Of a DNA stretch of 64,000 nucleotides, positions 11,443 to 21,645 are shown piece by piece. A program made the position numbers and the translations under genes. Origin of the DNA: Datura wrightii (taxonomy: Eukaryota; Streptophyta; Magnoliopsida; Solanales; Solanaceae). Position 1 is the first letter of the stretch. The number at the start of each line of letters is the position of its first letter. The notes under the pieces are model-generated. The model saw nothing but the letters and a program-made list of their open reading frames with translations. It did no database searches and was not told the origin of the DNA. The stretch is taken from the NCBI GenBank assembly GCA_035772735.1, contig JASDFA010000019.1:91696001-91760000 (forward strand). Direction: 5' to 3'.

Positions 11443-12663
11443 TCAGTCAAAATATTCCACTTCTTCATCAGGTGCTGCTGCCTCATCTCCCATGTCCGAG
11501 CCGCCTCCGTCGTCATCATCGGACTCCACATCGGAGTCCTCCCGATGTGTCTCCTCGTCCGTGGGGACGTCATCATCAGTGGGCTATACAAAGGCTGGCC
11601 CTACTCGGCATAGAGCCCTGGCGTTTTTGCCAAACGGGTAATCTAGCTCGAGCTGCCATAGCTCCTCCTCCGTCGCCGGCCTCCCACCTATCCTGAGCTA
11701 GAGCATCTGCATCCCATACATCCGCGCCATATACTGGTCATCATGAGCGTGTCGCTTGCCAAGTGTCAGCACTGGCCCGTGGGTGGTGTCGGGAGCCTTA
11801 GTTTTAGTCACATCCAAGGCCCGCCGCTCCAACTGCGGGATATAATCAAGGGCCTCCTCCTCAACATCGAGGCCCCAGAGAAAGGTGGTGAGTAGTCCTC
11901 CGAACCTATACCTGTGCCCCTGGTGCAGTCGGGCTCTCTTCATTGCGTATATAATAACCGCCCCAATATTTATCTCCAACCCTTTCATCAGGGCGTACAC
12001 CAGGCAAACACGATCCCGGGTTACATCAGTCATATGTACCCCCGGGATGAGGCAAGAGCAGACTATCTTCAGCCAAATACGGGCTTCCCTGTTCATCTGA
12101 GAATATGGCAGAGTCTGATGGTAGCCCCTTTCCTTGTGCCTGCTCCATCTAGTTGTGGATCGGGCCCCACACAGTGTGCGTCTGATGTCAGCATACGGTG
12201 GGGTAATGTTCAGCTGTCTGAGGACGTGGGCATTTGTGTCCCGCGCTCCTATGATGGCATTGTGCTGGTGGGGCTCCAGAGTGACTATCTGCCCTCTAAT
12301 TTTGATGGTGTGGCTTCGGATTGACGGGTTCCAGTTAGCATAGAACTCCCGAACCAGGTGCAGGTTGCATTCTTTAGGCTCCTCGAATATGAACTTGAGC
12401 CCCGCTGCCTCGATCTGGTGAACTATTCTGGGGAACTCCTGTGCCAATGACTCCCGTGCTATATGCTCTTTGAGGAAATATTTGTTCTCTTTATGCTTCG
12501 CGTACCACTTTTTCCCCTCGTCAGTCACCCATCTTATTCCATATTGGCGGCGCTGGCCGCGTGGAACTGCTGGTGCTTCTGGGACTGCTGTGCCCAGTCT
12601 GAGTCTCTTCCTTCCGGCGCCTGAAGTTGATGCACCTTTCCCTTTATCTTGCCGGCTTGCCAT
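11443..12663 (-). pseudogene. AT-1 accessory ORF, plant Transposase_32-like (env position)
   Basis: About 407 codons from ATG at 12663 to TGA at 11443-11445, interrupted by TAG at 11698-11700 and 11584-11586. I chose the ATG of MASRQDKGKG: the frame upstream has only a GTG, and AAAATGGC is a good plant start context. A basic N-terminus (residues 1-45) precedes a core with VREFYANW (104-111) and an RGQIV...AIIGA segment. These are hallmarks, as I recall them, of the family annotated 'putative plant transposon protein', often found after pol in Athila elements. The C-terminal tail is strongly acidic (DDDD, EDSDVES). Its molecular role is unknown. Both inner stops are TAG, consistent with CAG decay, so the frame was probably once continuous. 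Confidence 0.75.
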
Positions 12664-12668
12664 TTTAA

Positions 12669-13366
12669 CTGTCAACACACGTCAAAAATCACAATGTTAA
12701 GCTAAATAACTATTAACTTTGGCTAAGGTCGGGTTACGCTAAGTTACCCCACACTTAGTCCTTAGCTACAGTTATAACAATACGACAAGAATAACTTTAT
12801 TTACATCAAAACAACCAGCTATACAATCATGCTTAGTGCGTTTAAAAAGAAAATTCGATGGTATAACTTCTGCGTACTACTCAGACTTCGTACAGCTAAT
12901 CATAATCACTACCATCGCAAAAATTTTAACCCTCGCACTTAGCAAAGAAAAACAAAGAAACAAAAATAACAACAAAAATGTATATACATTAACCTATCCA
13001 ACCAACCAAATACAAACAATTTTCAACATTTCCCCCAAACCCGAGAATTCGTCGTCTATTAACATCCTAACACTTTGTACAATGACTCATCTCATTCAAC
13101 ACGTCCAACCCGGCGTACAATTCACACTTTCAACACATTTCTAATTTCACATTCAACAACAAGCCCTAGAATTGATTTTCGCAATCAAATTCGTATGATT
13201 TATGCAATCGACAAGTTCAAACAATCATAACGACATTCCGAACATTTATCAATCAACAAATTATTCAAATTCATGCTTAATTTTGACTTAGGGCGATTTA
13301 GTTCACCTCCCATGCTTAAAATCAAAGAAAATCGACAAAAACTTGAGAGGGAATCGGAAAACATAC
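12669..13366 (-). other. AT-1 accessory-ORF leader intron (predicted, 698 nt)
   Basis: Donor CAAG|GTATGT (exon end 13367) and acceptor GTGTTGACAG| (ends 12669) lie six nucleotides before the ATG at 12663. The putative exon 1 (about 13500 to 13367) is pyrimidine-rich and contains no ATG, while the intron does contain ATGs. The stretch itself has no convincing ORF. Splicing is inferred from the consensus sites only. Confidence 0.5.
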
Positions 13367-13498
13367 CTTGTAGTTGAAGAATCGAAGAAAACTCGGTAAA
13401 TTGTTGCCTTAAGTCGTGGCACGTAGGTGGGAGAGGGGTTTTGGGATGTTTGGTCGCGGAGGAAATTGAAAATGAGGGGAAAAGGGAAGAATTCGGGG

Positions 13499-13584
13499 TT
13501 TAAAAGGTAGAAAAACACGCGGGTCACCCGGGTTATACCTCAACGTGTCACGGAGGGTAACGCGGAGGTCCTCCTCCGTGACAG
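13499..13584 (-). promoter_or_regulatory. AT-1 internal LTR-type promoter candidate
   Basis: A non-LTR copy of the 40-bp dyad lies at 13545-13584: GTGTCACGGAG-N18-CTCCGTGACAG, with the CGCGGAGG spacer core kept. Downstream on the minus strand, after about 39 bases, is TTTTAAA (13499-13505). This resembles the LTR geometry, where the dyad to TATA gap is 22, 33 or 45. It faces the accessory ORF. Promoter activity is inferred. Confidence 0.5.
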
Positions 13585-14005
13585 GAGCTATCGCCCCAGC
13601 TCACTGTCTTCTACATTTTATTAATTTTTAATACCTCGACTTTTCCTTCACGATTCCGTGCACATTTTTCTCCGTTTGACCTGAAAATCATCTCACTAAA
13701 TAAAATTGGTTAGAATAATAGGTTTCACCTAACTAAAAATAAAAAAAATACTAACTAAAACGAAATATTTTGTAAAACAATCAAGAAAAAGAAAAAGAAA
13801 AATCTATTTACACTTTGCAAAATGAAAGAAAAAAATTTTCACGGGTTACCTCCCGTGCAGCGCCTGGTTTACCGTCGCGGCTCGACGTCATTTAAGCTCA
13901 ATTGTCCGCTAGGGTGATGGACGATTTCTCTCGATCACTGTCCTCCCCCCAGTAGTGCTTACACCTATCCGGTGGTCTTCCCATTAACTCTTGGGAATGC
14001 TTCAT
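13585..14005 (-). other. AT-1 spacer between gag-protease and the accessory unit
   Basis: No ORF. An A-rich tract (about 13735-13830) is followed by TTACCTCCCGTGCAGCGCC (from 13846). That segment has a clear counterpart in AT-2 at 38147-38168, just after its gag-protease. RT and integrase would be expected in this interval and are absent. Confidence 0.7.
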
Positions 14006-16276
14006 CTACTTAGCATTACCATGATCAATCACATTGATCATCGAGAGTTCTTCATGCACCATCGGTAGCTTGGGTGCTTTATACATATTGAACACCTCTA
14101 CCTTGTTGTGTGCTCGCATTGTCAGTTGCCCCGCAGCTACGTCGATTAATGCTTTCCCGGTTGCCAAGAAGGGTCGTCCCAAAATAAATGGGACTTCCGC
14201 ATCTGGTTCAAAATCCAGAACAACAAAATCTACCGGGAAAATTAGGGAGCCAACTTGCACTAGAACATCCTCAACAATGCCATCCGGCCTAGCTAAGGAT
14301 CGATTCGCCAATTGCAATATTACCGTTGTGGGTCTAGGACTCCCTAAACCCAACTTTCTGAATACCGAAGACGACATCAGATTTATAATTGCCCCCAAGT
14401 CACACAATCCACGAGCTCGGATGCTTTGCCCAATAGTAAGCTGGATAGTAAAACTTCCAGGGTCTTTTAGCTTTGTGGGCAGTCTATTTTGGATCCGGGA
14501 AGTGCACTCCTCCATTAAAGCCACCGTGGCATACTCAGTCAACCGACTTTTGTTGGCCACAATGTCCTTTATGTATTTGGCATATTTAGGCACTCCCTGC
14601 AAGACATCAACAAGAGGTAAGTTAACATGGACCTGTTTAAGCACCTCCATGAATTTCTTGAAACACGCCTCCTCTTTGTGTTTCTTGAGTCGTTGAGGGA
14701 ACGGGGGTGGAGGTCTTTTTGATTCAGCTTCTTTGGTCTTCCCCCTCTCTGAACTTTTCTCCCCCTCAACTTCTGCTGCTCCCGAGTGTTGAGGTGGTCT
14801 TTCGGGTTCCACCTCCTTCAGCTGCAAACCACTCCTTGTGGTCACTGCATTTACCTGCTTGGGATTCAGATCCGTGTCGCTGGGCAGTCCTCCTCTAGGC
14901 TTTGTATTTTGGGCACTAGCAAATTGCCCAAATTGATACTCAAGAGCCTTGGTAGCTAACTGATTGTTTTTCACTTCGGCTGCCAATTTCACATAGTCAG
15001 CCTGCAATTGAGCTTGGTTAGCTATCATGGTCTTGAACATCTCCTCAATGCTGGGTGATGGTGGTGGAGGAGGTGCATTGTTATTTCTGAATTGAGATTG
15101 GTAGTTCTGTTGCCCTCCTTGATTCCTTTGCACACCCTGACCCGAACTTTGGCCTTGATGGTTGTTGCTACCCCATGAGAAGTTAGGATGACTCCTCCAA
15201 TTTGAATTGTAGATACTACCATACTGCTGGTGATTTCTTTGTGCATTACCCACAAAGTTTACCAAGTCAGGATTGGCTCCACAACACTCAGCTGAGTGCT
15301 CACTACTTCCACACACTTCACACCACAATTGCTGGACTGCATTAACTGGAGCTGACGGCTGGTTCAAAGTCATGTTGCTGAAGTGGTTGTTCAATTGATT
15401 TTGCAAGGCAGCTATCTGTGCAGTGATAGCTGTAAACCCATCCACTTCAAGCACTCCTGCTGCTTTCCTTGCCCCACCTCGTGATGAATCAGCATTCCAT
15501 TCTGGATTACCCTGTGAAATCCGGTTTAGCAAGGTATACAGCTCCTCATAAGTCTTTTCCAGCGCTTGCCCTCCAGCTGCTGAATCTAGCAATATTTTGG
15601 TGTGGGGTTCTAAACCCTCAATAAATGTGTGCACCAACACCTCATTGGACTGATGATGATGAGGACAGTCCCGCAACATGGATTTAAATCTCTCCCAGGC
15701 TTGATATAAATTTTCTCCCTCCTTCTGTTTGAAACATAGAATTTGACTTCTAAGCCTTGTTGTTTTACCAGAGGGAAAAAACCTTATCAAGAACTTCTGT
15801 GCAAGATCATCCCACGTTGAAATAGAATTTGGTGGCTCAGCTTTCAACCACCTCTTGGCTTCTCCGAGTAATGAGAACAGAGATAATGTAAGCTGAACAT
15901 AGTCAGGTGACACTCCAGCAGGTATGTAAGTGTCACTTATCTCCAAAAAGTTTTGGAGATGCTGTTGTGGGTATTCATGAGGGAGACCGGTAAGTTGCCC
16001 GCTTGTTTGCAACAATTGCACCATATTTTGCTTGAGTTCAAATCTCCCTCCAGGCTCTGGTTTGCGGATACTGGATGTAACATTATTGGCATGTGGGATT
16101 GCCACCTCGCGAACCGACCTTGCTGCTGCTTCTTCGGGCACTAACACTGCCCTTACAACCGGTGCATTTTGTTGCTCCATAATGGTCTGTCTGAGCAACT
16201 GCAGCTTCCTTTGTAGAGCTTCTCTCCGTTTACTGTGAAATATATGTTTAGGCTCTATATAAGATTCCACCAGCAC
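14006..16276 (-). CDS. AT-1 gag-protease (Athila-type), open
   Basis: An uninterrupted frame of up to 756 codons. The frame opens after a TGA at 16295-16297. Its first 32 codons contain no ATG (16276 is GTG), so translation may begin at the ATG at 16180 (MEQQNAPV) or after splicing. Numbering from 16276: gag core about 100-260 (EAKRWLKAEPPNS, ENLYQAWERF, RDCPHHHQ), CCHC knuckle from C319, a Gln/Asn/Gly-rich linker 340-400, PPPPPSPS, then a retropepsin-like domain with catalytic DLG at 626-628 and ILGRPFL at 698-704. It would form particles and cleave gag. Without RT or integrase the element would depend on enzymes from elsewhere. This is the only intact long frame in the window. Confidence 0.9.
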   Translation of the reverse strand: MLVESYIEPKHIFHSKRREALQRKLQLLRQTIMEQQNAPVVRAVLVPEEAAARSVREVAIPHANNVTSSIRKPEPGGRFELKQNMVQLLQTSGQLTGLPHEYPQQHLQNFLEISDTYIPAGVSPDYVQLTLSLFSLLGEAKRWLKAEPPNSISTWDDLAQKFLIRFFPSGKTTRLRSQILCFKQKEGENLYQAWERFKSMLRDCPHHHQSNEVLVHTFIEGLEPHTKILLDSAAGGQALEKTYEELYTLLNRISQGNPEWNADSSRGGARKAAGVLEVDGFTAITAQIAALQNQLNNHFSNMTLNQPSAPVNAVQQLWCEVCGSSEHSAECCGANPDLVNFVGNAQRNHQQYGSIYNSNWRSHPNFSWGSNNHQGQSSGQGVQRNQGGQQNYQSQFRNNNAPPPPPSPSIEEMFKTMIANQAQLQADYVKLAAEVKNNQLATKALEYQFGQFASAQNTKPRGGLPSDTDLNPKQVNAVTTRSGLQLKEVEPERPPQHSGAAEVEGEKSSERGKTKEAESKRPPPPFPQRLKKHKEEACFKKFMEVLKQVHVNLPLVDVLQGVPKYAKYIKDIVANKSRLTEYATVALMEECTSRIQNRLPTKLKDPGSFTIQLTIGQSIRARGLCDLGAIINLMSSSVFRKLGLGSPRPTTVILQLANRSLARPDGIVEDVLVQVGSLIFPVDFVVLDFEPDAEVPFILGRPFLATGKALIDVAAGQLTMRAHNKVEVFNMYKAPKLPMVHEELSMINVIDHGNAK

Positions 16277-16403
16277 TTTGTCTCTTGCCAGTGTTCACAG
16301 CAATTAAATCTGCAAAATACAGGCTAAGACCAAGTTGTCAACACTTAAGAAAAATGAAAATACAGTAAAATTAACACTTAAAAAAAATTCACCAATTGCC
16401 AAG

Positions 16404-16421
16404 TCCCCGGCAACGGCGCCA
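16404..16421 (-). promoter_or_regulatory. AT-1 primer-binding site (tRNA-Asp)
   Basis: Minus-strand TGGCGCCGTTGCCGGGGA, 18 nt, complements the 3' end of plant tRNA-Asp including CCA. It lies 6 nt from the LTR. This is the usual Athila primer site. Confidence 0.93.
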
Positions 16422-16427
16422 AAAACT

Positions 16428-17850
16428 TATTCGGGTGTTTGTTGGGGTTATAAAACCGACACGCAAGTGCACGTGGTCGAACAAGTAGTAAGTGGCTTTA
16501 GTAAGCCAAGTATCGATCCCACAGAGACTTGGGTTAAGTTCAATTTGCTCAAGTATACTATATTTTTACTTCTAAATATGCTGACAACTAAATAACCAAA
16601 GATTGAATAATTTGTTTTATAAATTTTATACTAAAACTACGAGCAATTATGTACTTTGAATTTGGACTATGAATAAGAGCATGCCGAGGTTAAAGAACAT
16701 GTAATGAAATTAATTATCATCATAAATTGTTTAATCTTTTCTTCCAGTTGCTAGCCAAGAACATTTGCCAAGAGATTAAAAATCTCGTATTTAATCTCAC
16801 TTAAGAATCATGAACCATCCGTCTACATTTCTGTGATCAAATGCAATTCATGTTCTAGCCATACAATTCCGGTTCCTAAATTGACTAATACGACTTTCAG
16901 GTATATTTCTATCCTGAAGGTTCATCAAAACTCAATTTTCCCAAACCAAGTAAAGAATAATATCCTATTAATTTACAACTTTCCAATTTCGTGCTCTCTC
17001 GAGTGAAATCGAACTTTTTGGATGTACATTAATGTAGGCCACACAACAATGCAGTAAGAACAAGAACTAATAGAACAACATGGAAGAAAAAGATGGAAAA
17101 CCCTATAATTAATAATCAAAATTCATCACAAGTGTTCATAACCTTAGCAAGGAAGGGAATTAGCCACTCATTTGTGGATTAATCATCATAAAACGAGTGT
17201 TAATCATACAAACAATTGAATTAGAGAAGAAAGAAAGAGAGAAAAAACCCTGAACTTTTCGTCCCTCAACTGCCTGTAACCCACGTCCTTGCTCCACCAA
17301 GTCTGAATTCTGAAAAATACACTTAAGTGTTCTATTTATACTAGTGGGAATTTTTCCCGAAATAATGAGCAATGTGTCACGGAGTGCATCGCGGAGCACT
17401 GCCTCCGTGACACGCCGTGAACGCGGACCCTCACTGGAACTGGGGGTCCGGGAAATTAAACACCAACGTGGCACGACGTGCAACGCGGAGGCTGGCCACC
17501 GTGCCATGGAGCAGACGCGAACCTCCACTGGAAATTGGATGAATTTTCACCCTCCAGGCAGAATGCCTCTGCGATGGCAGCGTGACACGGTTCCATCGTG
17601 GAGCCCCTTTAATTCGTGCAGTCCTATGCCTTTTTCCTTGCTCGCATCCAAGTCGAACTCCGTTATCGTCCAACATGCAATTTACCTTCCCGAAATCACA
17701 TTTTACCTACAAAATAATGCTAATCATGTTGGTTAGTATAAATTCACATTTTATTACCAATTACATGAAAGTATATACACATTGCTAGATAAACAAGGCA
17801 AAAATGATACTTTTGAGTATCACTTGGGCATATAAATCTGCCCAAGATCA
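16428..17850 (-). repeat. AT-1 5' LTR (1423 bp)
   Basis: Pairs with 8130-9552. Its inner end reads TATTCGGG instead of TGTTCGGG, a single mutation of the terminal CA on the minus strand. TATA is at 17332-17340. Dyads are at 17374-17413, 17468-17507 (one arm base decayed) and 17567-17603. Confidence 0.95.
17332..17603 (-). promoter_or_regulatory. AT-1 5' LTR promoter region: TATA plus three dyads
   Basis: Same order and the same 33-bp TATA-to-dyad gap as the 3' LTR. This copy would drive the genomic RNA. Dyad 1 has perfect 11-bp arms (GTGTCACGGAG/CTCCGTGACAC). Confidence 0.7.
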
Positions 17851-20219
17851 ACTGCACTCCAAATCTAGCTAACCTGTAGATATCTTTTGCCAGCTCCTAT
17901 CTGCCCTCTTAAACATGAGGATCGCTTCCCATAGACATCCTGCTTAAGGAATCTGCCACCACATTGGCCTTGCTCGGGTGGTATAGCACACTCATGTCAT
18001 AGTCTTTCAATAATTCTACCCACCTCCTCTGATGAATGTTCAAGTCCTTCTGACTGAACACGTATTTGATGGCTCTTATGGCCAGTGAAAACATCCATGT
18101 GAACCCTATAAAGGTAATGTCTCTATATCTTTAAAGTAAATACCACTGCTGCCAATTCAAGATCATGAGTTGGATAGTTTTTCTCATGAACCTTGAGCTA
18201 TCTGGAGGCATAAGCTATCACCTTACCCCGCTGCATCAGAATGCAACTGAGGCTAACTTAGGAAGAATCACAATAAAATACGAACCCATCTTTTCCTTTT
18301 GTCAAGGTCAAAACTAGAGTTGTAGTGAGTAGTGTTTTCAACTCTTGGAAACTCTTCTCACAAGAATCTGACCACTGAAACTTGACCTTTTTCTGAGTTA
18401 GTTTAGTCAGAGGGGATGTAATGGAAGAAAACCCCTCTACAAATCATCGGTAATAACCGGCTAAACCCAAGAAACTCCTGATATCTATTGGGGAAGTGGG
18501 TCTTGGCCAATCTTTTACCATTGCTATTTTTTGAGGATCCACCTATATTCCCTCACCTAAGACCACATGAATGAGGAAAGCCACTGATTTCAGCCAGAAT
18601 TCACACTTATTAAATTTAGCGAACAACTGACAGTCTCTATAAGTTTGCTACACTATCCTCAGGTGGTTAACATGATCCTCCTCATTTCTGGAGTATACCA
18701 AGTTGTCATCTATAAACACAATGATGAACATGTCTAGGTATGGCTTGAATACCCTATTCCTCAGGTCCATAAAATTTGTTCAAGCATTGGTTAGTCAAAA
18801 AGACATAACCACAAATTCATAATGACCATACCGCGTTCTAAAGGCTATTTTCGGTATGTCACATTCTTTGACCCTAAGATGATGATATCCCAATCTGAGA
18901 TACATCTTGCAGAAATAACTAGCTCCCTGAAGCTGATCAAATAAGTCATCAATCCTAGGTAGGGGATACCTATTCTTGTCTATGACTTGTTTAGTTGACG
19001 ATTGCTGATGCACATTCTGAGTGTACCGTCTTTGTTTTGCATGAACAACACTAGAGGACCCCATGGGAAAATACTGGGTCTGATGAAGCCTTTATCTAGA
19101 AGGTCTTTCAGTTGTTCCTTTAACTCCTTAAATTTAGGTGGAGCCATTATGTAAGGAGGAATAGAGATGGGTTGAGTGTCTGGAAGAAGGTCTATGCCAA
19201 AGTCTATCTCCCACTCAGGAGGAACTCCAGAAAGATCTTCAGGAAAGATGTCAGGAAATTCACTAACAATTGGAACCGATTGAAGTTGAGGTCTCAAAGC
19301 TGGAATCCCTGACCCTAACTATGTGATAATTGCAACCCTTTGAGATCATCTACCTGGCCTTAAGGTAGGAAATAAACCTACCCTTAGGCATTGAAATACT
19401 ACCCTTCCGTTCTAAGACTAGCTAATTAGGGAACTAAAACCTGACGATTCTAGTTCTATAGTCGACTGAGGCATAACCAGAATGTAACCAACCATTCCAA
19501 AAATGAGGTCGACGTCAACCATGTCTAGCTCTACTAGATCAACTAGGATGACTTTACTCAACACTAAGATTGGGTAGTTTCTGTATAACCGACTGGCTCT
19601 AACTCACTTACCAACCGGAGTAGAAACTGAGAACTGTTCTGAGAGAACTTCTGGACTAATATCAAACTAAACAACTATGTAAGGAGTCACAAATCAAAGT
19701 GTGGCTCCTAGATCTAGTAGGGAATATGCATCTAGAAGGAAAAGACGTAATGTACCAATGACCACGTGGGGTGAGTTCTCCTGGTCTTGATGAGAAGACA
19801 AGGCAAAAAAATGATTTTGGCGCTGACTGCTATCTGTACCTGAAGTGGTACCCTGATGAGTTAGGCAACCTGTTGGGGCTGCTGAGATAGCAGATTTGGG
19901 CATTTCCCCATCTTGCTGATGGACAATCTCTCAATTTGTGACCCAGCTCACCACACCCAAAGCAACCATTTCTACCTAAGTGGAACTCACCCGGATGGTT
20001 CTTGCTACATTTAGTAAAAGCTAGAAATGAGCGGCTACTAGAGACGTGAATCTGATACTGAGAGCTTGATGTTCCACCCCTTCTGTCCTTGCAAGGTCTG
20101 TAAGAAGGAGCATTGGCTAATGTAGTTGTTGAAGGTCTCTACTGCTACTGTTGTGGGTTACTATTGTCTCTTGACCTCTATTGGCTATATTCAAAATGGC
20201 CTATTCTCACTCGGTTGCT
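17851..20219 (-). pseudogene. GY-1 gag end, protease, RT and RNase H, decayed
   Basis: Minus strand, right to left. A CCHC knuckle (CFGCGELGHKLRDC, 19964-19923) is intact. The protease still has LLDLGATL (near 19695) but is full of stops. RT runs from the PEDLSGVP motif (19250) through IPPYIMAP and PLPRIDDLF (18970) to FIDDNLVYS (near 18700), with the catalytic Asp pair kept but a stop after VVMSF. RNase H remnants include YPTHDLELAAV and HPSKANVVADSLSR (near 17950). The longest open pieces are 18980-19297 and 18795-19064. AT-1 interrupts the 3' side and AT-3 the 5' side. Confidence 0.87.
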
Positions 20220-21640
20220 TGTTCGGGTGGTTTTGGGGTTATAAAACCGACACGCAAGTGCACGTGGTCGAACAAGTAGTAAGTGGCTTTAGTAAGCCAA
20301 GTATCGATCCCACAGAGACTTGGGATAAGTGTAATTTGCTCAAGTATACTATATTTTTACTTCTAAATATGCTGACAACTAAATAACCAAAAATTGAATA
20401 ATTTATTTTATAAATTTTATACTAAAACTACGAACCATTATCTACTTTGAATTTGGACTATGAATAAGAGCATGCCGAGGTTAAAGAACATGTAATGAAA
20501 CTGATTATCATCATAAATTGGTTAATCTTTTCTTCCAGTTGCTAGCCAAGAACAATTGCCAAGAGATTAAAACTCTCGTATTTAATCTCACTTAAGAATC
20601 ATGAACCATCCGTCTACATTTCTGTGATCAAATGCAATTCATGTTCTAGCCATACAATTCCGGTTCCTAAATTGACTAATACGACTTTCAGGTATATTTC
20701 TATCCTGAAGGTTCATCAAAACACAATTTTCCCAAATCAAGTGAAGAACAATATCCTATTAATTCACAACTTTCCAATTTCGTGCTCTCTCGAGTGAAAT
20801 CGGACTTTTTAGATGTACATTAATGTAGGCCACACACCAATGCAGTAGAAACAAGAATTAATAGAACAACATGGAAGAAAAAGATGAAAAACCATATAAT
20901 TAATAATCAAAATTCATCACAAGTGTTCATAACCTCAGCAAGGAAGGGAATTAGCCACTCATTTGTGGATTAATCATCATAAAACGAGTGTTAATCATAC
21001 AAACAATTGAATTAGAGAAGAAAGAAAGAGAGAAAAAACCCTGAACTTTTCGTCCCTCAACTGCCTGTAACCCAAGTCCTTGCTCCACCAAGTCTGAATT
21101 CTGAAAAATACACTTAAGTGTTCTATTTATACTAGTGAGAATTTTTCCCGGAATAATGAGCAACGTGTCACTGAGTGCATCGCGGAGCACTGCCTCCGTG
21201 ACACGCCGTGAACGCGGACCCTCACTGGAACTGGGGGTCCGGTAATTCAAGCTCAATGTGGCACGACGTGCATCGCGGAGCACTGGCTCCGTTCCATGGA
21301 GCAAACGCGGACCTCCACTGGAAATATGGTGAATTTTCACCCTCCAGGAAGAATGCCTCCGCGATGGCAGCGTGACACGGCTCCATCGTGGAGCCCCTTT
21401 AAATCATGTTGTCCAATGCCTTGTCCCTTGCTCGCATCCAAGTCCAACTCGGATATCTTCCAACATGTATTTTAGCTTCTCGAAATCACATTTTACCTAC
21501 AAAACAATGCTAATCATGTTGGTTAGTATAAATTCACATTTTATTACCAATTACATGAAAATGTATACACATTGCTAGATAAACAAGGCGCAAATGATAC
21601 TTTTGAGAATCACTTGGGAATATAAATCTGCCCAAGATCA
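20220..21640 (-). mobile_element. AT-3, solo LTR of the AT-1 family
   Basis: 1421 bp, homologous end to end with the AT-1 LTRs and flanked by an exact 5-bp TSD, TTGCT (20215-20219 and 21641-21645). The perfect TSD with no internal sequence indicates an LTR-LTR recombination product in the GY-1 gag region. TATA is at 21123-21131 and a dyad at 21165-21204 (one arm mismatch), with the 33-bp gap conserved. Confidence 0.95.
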
Positions 21641-21645
21641 TTGCT

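Larger units (their letters stand above)
8130..17850 (-). mobile_element. AT-1, non-autonomous Athila-like Ty3 element with accessory ORF
   Basis: Two 1423-bp LTRs (8130-9552 and 16428-17850) flank 6875 bp of internal sequence. On the minus strand this holds a tRNA-Asp primer site, an open gag-protease frame, about 1.3 kb of non-coding DNA with a promoter-like dyad and an intron candidate, an accessory ORF, and a 1.9 kb 3' untranslated region. No RT, RNase H or integrase motif is present in any frame. The TSD is ACTAT (8125-8129) against ACTGC (17851-17855): two G/C-to-A/T transitions. The insertion point in GY-1 pol is confirmed by the continuous reading frame across it. Confidence 0.92.

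Noticed and set aside
11443..12663. Possible host gene because the ORF is long and has an intron-like leader
   Set aside because: It lies between the LTRs of AT-1, in the place where Athila elements carry accessory or env-like ORFs, and resembles the plant transposon-protein family.
11443..12663. Retroviral-type envelope protein
   Set aside because: No signal peptide, no hydrophobic membrane segments and an acidic tail; only the genomic position is env-like.
13303..13527. 74-codon ORF upstream of the accessory ORF
   Set aside because: Starts from a non-ATG codon and overlaps the putative leader exon and 5' splice site; it reads as pyrimidine-rich leader rather than protein.
16404..16421. 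Looks like the 3' end of a tRNA-Asp gene (also 40770-40787)
   Set aside because: Only the last 18 nt of the tRNA are present, on the strand opposite to the element and 6 nt from an LTR; this is a primer-binding site, not a tRNA gene.
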